Positions 1 through 5,163 of a stretch of 5,174 nucleotides of DNA are shown here, piece after piece. The stretch covers positions 1 through 5,174 of the forward strand of contig JAHDOX010000052.1 of assembly GCA_018434645.1 (NCBI GenBank), in the 5' to 3' direction. The first letter of the stretch is position 1. Every line of letters starts with the position of its first letter. The stretch comes from Synergistales bacterium. GTDB lineage: Bacteria > Synergistota > Synergistia > Synergistales > Thermovirgaceae. The translations under genes and the position numbers were made by a program. The notes beneath the pieces were generated by a model. The model saw nothing but the letters and a program-made list of their open reading frames with translations, was not told the DNA's origin and made no database searches.

Positions 1-206
1 AAATAATCAGATGGTGCGGAAAAAACCGCAAGTTGGGAAAATTCCTTATGGCGCCTGCTTTGTGGCTGCAGTATCTTACCACCAGAGAGCCAGACGAGTC
101 GCAGATATCCGTGGCTTTGAGGGCACTCACAGTCGCTTTGGGAGAGGAAAATCCTACCAGGGAAATTGCAGGCGGTGAAACTGATGGAAATAGCAAAAAA
201 GCTTGA
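1..206 (+). CDS. DUF1385 (YqhQ-like) protein, C-terminal fragment
   Basis: Partial gene whose 5' end lies outside the window. The reading frame begins at base 3 and stops at TGA 204-206, leaving 67 codons. The fragment contains PALWLQYLTTREPDESQISV (bases 54-113). This closely matches the C-terminal signature that I recall for DUF1385 proteins such as Bacillus YqhQ (a PGLWLQ-LTTREPDDSQ-type motif followed by a helix). DUF1385 proteins are predicted membrane-associated proteins of unknown function, and no transmembrane segment is visible in this fragment. After the motif the tail is poorly conserved and runs 23 bases into prfA. DUF1385 next to prfA/prmC is a recurring arrangement in Firmicutes and relatives, which supports the assignment. 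Identification rests on the motif and the neighbours; the biochemical role is unknown. Confidence 0.82.
   Translation, partial: IIRWCGKNRKLGKFLMAPALWLQYLTTREPDESQISVALRALTVALGEENPTREIAGGETDGNSKKA
170..178 (+). promoter_or_regulatory. Shine-Dalgarno site that fixes the prfA start
   Basis: AGGCGGTGA differs at one base from the ideal AGGAGGTGA and lies 5 bases before ATG 184. This supports ATG 184 over the upstream in-frame TTG at 166 and GTG at 175, which is inside the site itself. The site lies within the end of the DUF1385 reading frame, so translation of the two genes is probably coupled. Confidence 0.7.
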
Positions 207-1257
207 CGAGGTCGAGGACTCCTACATGGAGCTCGAAAAAAGAATGGCGGAACCCGGCGTGGCGAAAGACCTTCAAAAGCTCCAGGAGCTTGCGAAAAGG
301 CATGCCGGGATGGAACCGGTTGTTCAAACCTACAGGAAATACAAGAAAATCGCCCAAAGGATCGAAGAAGCCAGGTCTTTCCTTCACGGTCCTGACAAGG
401 AACTGGAGGAGATGGCCCGGGAGGAAGTCGAGATGCTTGAGCCGGAACTCGAAAAACTTGAGGAAAAACTCAGGGTCCTCCTGTTGCCGAAAGATCCGAA
501 CGACGAAAAAAGCGTCATCATGGAAATAAGGGCTGGTGCCGGTGGCGAGGAAGCCGCACTCTTCGCCGGAGACCTTTACAGGATGTATGCCAGGTATGCC
601 GAGCGCAAGAACTGGAAGGTTGAAATACTCACGAGCAACGAGACGGGAATAGGCGGCTACAAGGAAATAGTCTTCAGAATAGACGGTCACGGAGCGTACA
701 GCGAGCTCAAGTACGAAAGCGGAGTACACAGGGTACAGCGGGTCCCCGTTACCGAATCGGGCGGCCGCATACATACCTCTACCGCGACGGTGGCGGTGTT
801 GCCGGAGGCAGAGGATGTCGATGTGGACATCCGCCAGGAGGACATCAAGATAGACACCTACCGCGCGAGTGGAGCCGGAGGACAGCATGTCAACATGACC
901 GACTCGGTGGTGCGGATAACCCATTTGCCAACCGGGATCGTCGTAACGTGTCAGGACGAACGGTCCCAGATAAAAAACAGGGTAAAGGCGATGAAACTTC
1001 TGCGCTCAAAGCTTTTGGACCTCGAAATCCAACGCCGCGACGCCGAACTTGCCGCCGAACGCAAGGGACAGGTCGGAACGGGTGACCGGTCGGAACGTAT
1101 AAGGACTTATAACTTCCCCCAAAACAGGGTAACCGATCATCGAATCGGTCTTACACTCCACAAGCTCGAAAGCATGCTGGAGGGAGATTTGGAAGAAATC
1201 CTCTCCGCCCTGTCATTTGCGGACCAATCGGAGAAACTGAAGCAATTGGAGGCATAG
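184..1257 (+). CDS. prfA: peptide chain release factor 1 (RF1)
   Basis: Class I release factor that recognises UAA and UAG in the ribosomal A site and triggers peptide release; cytoplasmic. The protein has 357 residues from ATG 184, the usual RF1 length. Residues 1 to about 95 are a charged helical, coiled-coil-rich domain. The conserved GAGGEEA segment is at about 118-124. The stop-codon-reading PxT tripeptide (PVT) is at 188-190, the same numbering as in E. coli RF1, and rules out RF2, which has SPF. The catalytic GGQ is at 232-234, followed by HVN. ATG 184 was chosen for its Shine-Dalgarno site and because it puts PxT at the expected position. The start overlaps the end of the DUF1385 gene by 23 bases, and the stop lies 4 bases before prmC, which modifies the GGQ glutamine. 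The gene ends in TAG, a codon its own product reads. No truncation or missing catalytic residue is seen. Confidence 0.97.
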   Translation: MEIAKKLDEVEDSYMELEKRMAEPGVAKDLQKLQELAKRHAGMEPVVQTYRKYKKIAQRIEEARSFLHGPDKELEEMAREEVEMLEPELEKLEEKLRVLLLPKDPNDEKSVIMEIRAGAGGEEAALFAGDLYRMYARYAERKNWKVEILTSNETGIGGYKEIVFRIDGHGAYSELKYESGVHRVQRVPVTESGGRIHTSTATVAVLPEAEDVDVDIRQEDIKIDTYRASGAGGQHVNMTDSVVRITHLPTGIVVTCQDERSQIKNRVKAMKLLRSKLLDLEIQRRDAELAAERKGQVGTGDRSERIRTYNFPQNRVTDHRIGLTLHKLESMLEGDLEEILSALSFADQSEKLKQLEA

Positions 1258-1261
1258 CTTC

Positions 1262-2104
1262 ATGGAGTTGGGCAGGGCAAGGAGTCTTGCCGTAACACTT
1301 CTTGAGGATGCCGGCATCGAAAGCGCCGACCTTGAGGCTGACCTGTTGCTTGTATGGGCAACGGGATTTCAAAGGGGCTATATTCACGCCCATCCGGAAA
1401 AAAATCTTACCGAAGACCAACTCAAAACGTTTTTCGAAGCGACGGAAAGACGATGCGGCAGGGAACCCTTGCAGCACATAACGAAGGAAGCAGGGTTTTT
1501 TGGTCTTTCCCTTTTGATCGAACCGGGTGCCCTGGTTCCAAGGCCGGAGACGGAGATAGCCGTAGAGGCCGCCCTGGAAAGTTTCAGAGGTGGTCTTTTC
1601 GTCGACTGGGGTACGGGAAGCGGTTGTATAGCCGCGGCCATTCTTGAGAATGCGCCCCGTTCGTTTTGTGTGGCCGTAGAGCAATCGCCGGGCGCAATAA
1701 GGATAGCCTGGAGGAACTTCAAAAAACTTGGCCAGATTTCACGGGTCCTGCTATGGCACGGGAGCGACCCGTGGCAGGTACCGCTTAAAGCGCGTTCGGC
1801 AAGCCTGTTGATCAGCAACCCGCCTTACATCCCCGATTCGGTCATTCCGCTGCTGATGCCCGAAGTGCGCCTCCACGACCCATTGAGTGCCCTTTCAGGG
1901 GGCAGTGACGGCCTTGACGCCTACAGGATCCTGCTGCCCTGGGCATGGCATGTCCTCGAAACGGGAGGGACTCTGGTCCTCGAAACGGGAGGCAAGGAGC
2001 AATGTGAGAGAGTCAAGATGCTGGGAGCTTTCGGTTTCCGGTGCGAAAAAACACTGTGTGATTTTTCTGGAATCGCACGTGTTCTTGTGTTGAAAAAAGA
2101 GTGA
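1262..2104 (+). CDS. prmC: release factor glutamine N5-methyltransferase
   Basis: SAM-dependent enzyme (PrmC/HemK) that N5-methylates the glutamine of the GGQ motif in RF1 and RF2, raising termination efficiency. The protein has 280 residues, a normal length. Residues 1 to about 75 form the helical substrate-binding domain. The family motif VPRPETE is at 92-98, SAM-binding motif I (VDWGTGSG) at 114-121, and the catalytic NPPY that holds the target glutamine at 186-189. Tryptophan in motif I, where leucine is usual (DLGTGSG), is a small oddity. ATG 1262 has GGAGG at 1248-1252, 9 bases upstream and inside the end of prfA, so the two genes are almost certainly co-transcribed and probably coupled. 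A 17-base direct repeat within the gene produces two VLETGG peptides at residues 231-236 and 239-244. The protein ends at TGA. Confidence 0.96.
   Translation: MELGRARSLAVTLLEDAGIESADLEADLLLVWATGFQRGYIHAHPEKNLTEDQLKTFFEATERRCGREPLQHITKEAGFFGLSLLIEPGALVPRPETEIAVEAALESFRGGLFVDWGTGSGCIAAAILENAPRSFCVAVEQSPGAIRIAWRNFKKLGQISRVLLWHGSDPWQVPLKARSASLLISNPPYIPDSVIPLLMPEVRLHDPLSALSGGSDGLDAYRILLPWAWHVLETGGTLVLETGGKEQCERVKMLGAFGFRCEKTLCDFSGIARVLVLKKE
1952..1992 (+). repeat. 17-nt direct repeat inside prmC
   Basis: GTCCTCGAAACGGGAGG occurs at 1952-1968 and again, identical, at 1976-1992. The offset is 24 bases (8 codons), so both copies are in frame and encode VLETGG. The second copy sits where PrmC proteins normally have a conserved LxLExG strand; the first falls on the preceding, more variable KPGG-like turn. 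Confidence 0.9.
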
Positions 2105-2120
2105 GTCCTGCTTTTATAAA
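2090..2120 (+). promoter_or_regulatory. candidate promoter P1 upstream of the reductase gene
   Basis: TTGAAA at 2090-2095 (5 of 6 to the -35 consensus) and TATAAA at 2115-2120 (5 of 6 to the -10 consensus) are separated by 19 bases, slightly long. The -35 lies in the end of prmC. The -10 forms part of the 10-base palindrome TTTTATAAAA (2112-2121). Transcription would begin near 2127 and give a leader of about 95 bases. This rests on consensus matching only. Confidence 0.35.
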
Positions 2121-2140
2121 AATGCTTACTTCAACCTTTG

Positions 2141-2169
2141 GGGACAGCCGGGAGCTAGTTTGATACAAT
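2141..2169 (+). promoter_or_regulatory. candidate promoter P2 upstream of the reductase gene
   Basis: TACAAT at 2164-2169 matches the -10 consensus at 5 of 6 positions. GGGACA at 2141-2146 matches the -35 consensus at 4 of 6, with the ideal 17-base spacer. Transcription would begin near 2176, about 48 bases before the ATG. It is an alternative or second start to P1. The 119-base gap here, against 4 bases between prfA and prmC, makes an independent promoter for the reductase plausible. Confidence 0.38.
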
Positions 2170-2223
2170 AAAGGAAACTTTCATAAAACCAGGTTTGCAA
2201 AATCTTCGGGAGGTAAAGAGTGC

Positions 2224-3411
2224 ATGGAAAAAAGAGAGCTTGTCATAATAGGTGCAGGGCCGGCGGGATTGACCGCCGCAATTTACGGAAAAAGGTCGGG
2301 TCTGGATGTGCTGGTTCTTGAAAAGAGTGCTCCAGGGGGACAGATCAACGTTACCGACGAGATAGAGAACTGGACTGGAACTATTCATACGAGCGGTCCT
2401 GAACTGGCCGAGAGTTTCAGGAAGCACGCCGAGCATTTCCGCGCGGAGTTTCGCGAGAGTGTCGTAGAGGGTATCGAACTGGGCGACGGCAAGAAGATCG
2501 TCAAGACCGATTCGGGTGAGATAGAGGCGGAGGCGGTGATCGTGGCCACCGGCGCGAGCTTCAGAAAGGCAGGCGTCAAGGGAGAGGAAGAATTTACCGG
2601 CCGCGGGGTGAGTTACTGCGCAGTCTGCGACGGAGCCTTCTTTGAAGATGAGACAGTTGCCGTCATAGGTGGCGGCAATACTGCTGTGGAAGAGGCGGTC
2701 TACCTTACCCGGTTTGCCTCCAAAGTCTACATAATACACAGGCGCGACAGTTTCAGGGCCGACAGGACAGCTACAGAGCGAGCCCTGACCAATGAGAAGA
2801 TAGAGGTAATATGGAACAGTGTGTTAGAAGAAATCGCCGGGGACGAAATGGTTGAAAAAATCCTCTTGCAAAATGTCAAAACCGGAGAAAAGAGCGAACT
2901 GCCTGTTGCCGGTGTCTTTGTCTTCGTCGGAATGGAGCCCAACACCGGTTTCATGAAAGATCTGGTGGAAACTGCGCGTGGGGGATGGATCAAGACTAAC
3001 GACCGGATGGAAACAAGCGTGGAAGGTGTTTTTGCCGCCGGAGACGTAAGGAACAAGTTCCTCCGGCAAGTCGTCACCGCTGCCGGAGATGGTGCCACTG
3101 CCGCTATGGCGGCTTACGGCTACATTTCAGAACAGCTTCATTTGAGGCGCAAGGTCCTGGACCCGGAACACGTTTACGTTTTTCTCTATTCGAGCATAGA
3201 CAAGGACCAGGTGCGACTGGCCGGCGAGGCGGAAAACCTCGCGGAAGAGAAAGAAGACCTTGTCGTGCTCGACGGATATAAAAATGCGAGAATGACCGAA
3301 AAACTGGGCCTTTCCGAGTTGCCGGCCCTTTTGGAGCTGGAAAAAGGACAAATCAGGCGCAGTGAAAAACCGAAGGACCTTGCGTCGATAAAGGACTTCA
3401 TCGGAGTTTGA
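2224..3411 (+). CDS. thioredoxin-reductase-like flavoprotein with a C-terminal cysteine-free thioredoxin-like domain
   Basis: FAD-dependent pyridine-nucleotide disulfide oxidoreductase that probably passes electrons from NADPH to a disulfide protein in the cytoplasm. Residues 1 to about 307 resemble bacterial TrxB. They show the FAD motif GAGPAG (10-15), the redox-active CAVC pair (C132, C135) followed by D136, the NADPH-fold GGGNTA (149-154), HRRDSFRA (172-179) with the arginines that usually favour NADPH, and the second FAD motif AAGD (271-274). TrxB is normally about 310 residues; this protein has 395. Residues about 308-395 look like a thioredoxin fold: a VYVFLYSS strand, then a helix, VVLD, EKLGLSELPALLEL with a cis-proline-like P367, and a closing helix. 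IDKD (325-328) stands where CGPC would be, so this domain has no active cysteines. ATG 2224 is preceded by GGGAGGT (2208-2214). The TrxB assignment is firm; the tail's role is unknown and could be docking or regulatory. Confidence 0.9.
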   Translation: MEKRELVIIGAGPAGLTAAIYGKRSGLDVLVLEKSAPGGQINVTDEIENWTGTIHTSGPELAESFRKHAEHFRAEFRESVVEGIELGDGKKIVKTDSGEIEAEAVIVATGASFRKAGVKGEEEFTGRGVSYCAVCDGAFFEDETVAVIGGGNTAVEEAVYLTRFASKVYIIHRRDSFRADRTATERALTNEKIEVIWNSVLEEIAGDEMVEKILLQNVKTGEKSELPVAGVFVFVGMEPNTGFMKDLVETARGGWIKTNDRMETSVEGVFAAGDVRNKFLRQVVTAAGDGATAAMAAYGYISEQLHLRRKVLDPEHVYVFLYSSIDKDQVRLAGEAENLAEEKEDLVVLDGYKNARMTEKLGLSELPALLELEKGQIRRSEKPKDLASIKDFIGV

Positions 3412-3493
3412 AGGCAAGCTGCCCTGGATGGTGCACAAATAAAATGACGGGGCGAAGGCCAGTTCCGGAAAACAAAAGAGGGGGAAACGACAG

Positions 3494-4426
3494 GTGATCA
3501 TTACAGTCACGCTAAATCCCGCCGTCGACGAAGAATACGTCGTTCCCGAATTCAGACCAGGAGGCTGGTTCAGAACGAGCAGCACCGACCGGTCGCCCGG
3601 TGGCAAGGGTATAAACGTCTCCCTGATAATGGCGCAGCTGGGGTACACCACGGCTGCGATGGGCTTTCTGGCCGGTTTCAACGGCGAGTATATCAGGGAT
3701 GCGCTGAGACGGAAGAGAATAACCACTAACTTCGTACATGTCCGCGGGGAGACGCGCACCAATGTTTATATCGTGGACGAAATCGGCCGGGTGGAAACGG
3801 GAATAGCCGAGAGCGGGCCTTACGTTCCCGAGGGAGCGGCTTCGAGGTTTCTTGTCAACTATGACAGGATGTTGGCGAGGGCTAACCTTGTCGTCATAGG
3901 TGGCTCCCTTCCTCCGGGGGTGCCCCTCGATTTTTACCGGGAATTGGTGCTGCGGGCCAAAAGCCGGGATATACCTACAATAGTCGATGCGGCCGGGCCG
4001 CCCCTCATGGAAGCCCTGGAGGCTGGTCCGACGATAGCCAGGGTTGACCGTCGGTTCATGTCGAGAATGGCCGGAGTGTCCCTTACCTCACTGGACAACA
4101 TTATAGAAGTGGTCTCCAGGGTTCATGACCAGGGGATAGACTGGGCCCTTATTTCCTGCAGGAATTACGGAGAAGTTTTTTTTACGCCCGAGGGTATATA
4201 CCTCGCAGAGCACGAGCGCAAGGGGCTTGTCTCCCTTTTCGGGGCAGATGACGCGTTGATAGCAGGTCTTGTGGCAGCAAGGGAAGAGGGTATGGGTGTA
4301 GAAGAGACCATCCGTTTCTCTACTGCCTGTGCTTGGGAGGATGCTCTTCATTTTGAAAAAGGGATAAGAGGAAGAGAAGCTGTCGAAGAGCTCCTGGAAA
4401 AAGTACAGATAAAGAAACTGGAATGA
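3494..4426 (+). CDS. PfkB-family sugar kinase, 1-phosphofructokinase-like, with altered nucleotide site
   Basis: Belongs to the PfkB/ribokinase fold, closest by eye to 1-phosphofructokinase and tagatose-6-phosphate kinase (FruK/LacC), which phosphorylate phosphosugars with ATP. The protein has 310 residues, the normal length. Family features present are TLNPAVD (6-12), SPGGKGINVS (34-43), ETRTNV (86-91), ESGP (106-109) and GGSLPPGVP (136-144), so the sugar-phosphate half looks intact. The ATP half departs from the family. The usual KPNxxE is RVDRRF (183-188), the usual SxGxxGA is SCRNYGE (221-227), and the GAGD anion hole is GADD (250-253), although the catalytic-type Asp (D253) remains. It starts at GTG 3494 with GAGGGGG (3478-3484) 9 bases upstream. 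The stop overlaps the next gene by 4 bases. It may be an active kinase with a relaxed or different phosphoryl donor, or a non-catalytic sensor. The family call is firm; activity is uncertain. Confidence 0.85.
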   Translation: MIITVTLNPAVDEEYVVPEFRPGGWFRTSSTDRSPGGKGINVSLIMAQLGYTTAAMGFLAGFNGEYIRDALRRKRITTNFVHVRGETRTNVYIVDEIGRVETGIAESGPYVPEGAASRFLVNYDRMLARANLVVIGGSLPPGVPLDFYRELVLRAKSRDIPTIVDAAGPPLMEALEAGPTIARVDRRFMSRMAGVSLTSLDNIIEVVSRVHDQGIDWALISCRNYGEVFFTPEGIYLAEHERKGLVSLFGADDALIAGLVAAREEGMGVEETIRFSTACAWEDALHFEKGIRGREAVEELLEKVQIKKLE

Positions 4427-4932
4427 CTTGCACATGCACAAATAAAGGCCACGTGCTCTTCGTCTGTTCTGGAAACACCTGCAGGAGCCCGATGGCCGAG
4501 GCCTTTGCAAACCATTATATTGGCGAAGAGGGCCTGGATCACATCTTCTTCGCAACTTCGGCGGGTACGGCGGTCTGGAAACGACTACCTGCAGCCGTAC
4601 CCGCGGTTTGCGTCATGAAAGAGTATGGTCTCGATATTTCCAGGCACAAGGCAAAGAGCGTCGAGGATGTGTTTATACCAGATACCTTTCTCATACTTGG
4701 GATGACTAAAGAACATGTCGATTTGCTTAAATGCCTGTTCCCCGAAAAAGCGTCCTGCGTTTTCCGATTTACAGACTATGTCTTTCCTGAAGAGCCTTTG
4801 TGCGGCGATATCCCGGATCCTTACGGGCTTGACCTTGAGGCTTACAGGTATGTGGCCGGAATACTCGACAGGCTTGCCAGGGGCCTTGTAAAAAGGCTTT
4901 CTAAGGAGCGGGATTCCTTTCAAACCAAGTAG
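4423..4932 (+). CDS. low-molecular-weight phosphatase, YwlE-like (probable protein-arginine phosphatase)
   Basis: Cytoplasmic low-molecular-weight protein-tyrosine-phosphatase fold, 169 residues. The P-loop CSGNTCRS (15-22) is the family CX5R(S) nucleophile loop, followed by PMAEA. The general-acid aspartate is D132 in DPYG (132-135). Thr19 is at the position where B. subtilis/Geobacillus YwlE has the threonine that favours phosphoarginine; tyrosine phosphatases usually have Ile or another bulky residue there. The P-loop is followed by SPMAE rather than the SQMAE of arsenate reductases. In Bacillus, ywlE lies close downstream of prfA-prmC, which agrees with this context. ATG 4423 overlaps the kinase stop as ATGA and has no clear Shine-Dalgarno site, suggesting coupled re-initiation. 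GTG 4453 is a possible later start that would remove a ten-residue leader holding C3 and C5. The fold is firm, arginine specificity likely but inferred. Confidence 0.88.
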   Translation: MTCTCTNKGHVLFVCSGNTCRSPMAEAFANHYIGEEGLDHIFFATSAGTAVWKRLPAAVPAVCVMKEYGLDISRHKAKSVEDVFIPDTFLILGMTKEHVDLLKCLFPEKASCVFRFTDYVFPEEPLCGDIPDPYGLDLEAYRYVAGILDRLARGLVKRLSKERDSFQTK

Positions 4933-4933
4933 G

Positions 4934-4949
4934 CCGGGTTTGCTCCCGG
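4934..4949 (+). terminator. weak terminator-like hairpin after the phosphatase gene
   Basis: CCGGG (4934-4938) and CCCGG (4945-4949) form a 5-bp all-GC stem with a 6-base loop, starting 2 bases after the stop codon. Only ATGCTTT follows, not a proper T run, so intrinsic termination would be inefficient. It is the best terminator candidate on the + strand for the kinase-phosphatase pair. Confidence 0.35.
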
Positions 4950-4971
4950 ATGCTTTGGAAATTTCCGTAAA

Positions 4972-5090
4972 ACGGTAAGGTGGATTACAATTTCAATGAG
5001 GATCGTCGGTCCGCAGGGACAAATGTAACGTTGTTATTTTGAATTATTCGGCCTGCGGACCGATGAAGAAGGTTTTGAGACGGTAAGGTG
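4972..5090. repeat. 11-nt direct repeat pair ACGGTAAGGTG
   Basis: ACGGTAAGGTG occurs at 4972-4982 and identically at 5080-5090, 108 bases apart. Each copy lies upstream of one copy of the 16-nt repeat (5005-5020 and 5159-5174), giving two imperfect units with the same order of blocks. The first copy also forms a small CCGT-AAA-ACGG hairpin (4965-4975). Function is unknown. Confidence 0.75.
5003..5066. repeat. 15-bp inverted repeat forming a long hairpin
   Basis: Arm 5003-5017 (TCGTCGGTCCGCAGG) pairs with arm 5052-5066 (CCTGCGGACCGATGA) at 15 positions, one of them a G-U pair in RNA. The inner 11-12 pairs are perfect and GC-rich. The loop (5018-5051) is AT-rich and 34 bases long. GATGAAGAAGG follows rather than a T run, so it does not look like a simple terminator. 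It could be a structured RNA element, a protein-binding palindrome or a small repetitive palindromic element. Confidence 0.75.
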
Positions 5091-5099
5091 CTTTTTAGG

Positions 5100-5131
5100 A
5101 AAAAACCAAAACCAATCAAAACCAAGAAAAC
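5100..5131. repeat. phased A-tract stretch with CAAAACCAA repeats
   Basis: CAAAACCAA occurs at 5107-5115 and 5117-5125, exactly 10 bases apart. A-tracts start at 5100, 5108, 5118 and 5127, roughly one helical turn apart, a pattern expected to bend DNA. On the opposite strand this is a T-rich run following the 5132-5163 hairpin. Confidence 0.6.
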
Positions 5132-5163
5132 ATGACACACGAACTGGCGTTCGAGTGTGTCGT
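5132..5163 (-). terminator. hairpin; possible minus-strand terminator
   Basis: GACACAC (5134-5140) pairs with GTGTGTC (5155-5161), and GAAC (5141-5144) with GTTC (5149-5152). There is a 2-base GA bulge on one side and a TGGC loop; one A-T and one G-U pair extend the base. On the + strand no T run follows. On the - strand it is followed by GTTTTCTTGGTTTTG, so it could terminate a leftward gene lying to the right of the window. It may equally be part of the repeat structure here. Confidence 0.3.

Noticed and set aside
166..183. TTG start for prfA giving six extra residues
   Set aside because: The good Shine-Dalgarno site lies between this TTG and ATG 184, and the ATG start puts PxT at the RF1 position 188-190.
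154..924. 256-codon open frame on the minus strand
   Set aside because: It is antisense to prfA, whose motifs are unmistakable. The translated product has no recognisable domain, so it is a shadow frame.
1151..1818. Long minus-strand frames opposite the end of prfA and prmC
   Set aside because: They lie opposite well-supported genes and show no family motif or clear ribosome-binding site.
3412..3493. Promoter or terminator in the gap before the kinase gene
   Set aside because: TAAAAT at 3440-3445 has no -35 at an acceptable distance, and GGCA-AGC-TGCC (3413-3423) is too small and lacks a T run. Read-through from the reductase gene is possible.
4423..4932. Arsenate reductase (ArsC of the thioredoxin-coupled type)
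   Set aside because: The P-loop is followed by SPMAE rather than SQMAE, and the threonine and DPYG motifs fit YwlE-type phosphatases better. No ars genes are nearby.
4996..5028. Ten-codon frame MRIVGPQGQM
   Set aside because: Too short, no ribosome-binding site, and it lies in the arm of the inverted repeat. Its PQG similarity to the frame at 5132 follows from the DNA repeat.
5088..5135. Fifteen-codon lysine-rich frame from GTG 5088
   Set aside because: The lysine content follows directly from the A-rich tract, and nothing supports translation.
5144..5161. tRNA T-arm-like GTTCGAGT
   Set aside because: No matching five-base T stem, no anticodon arm, and no acceptor stem or CCA end in the surroundings.
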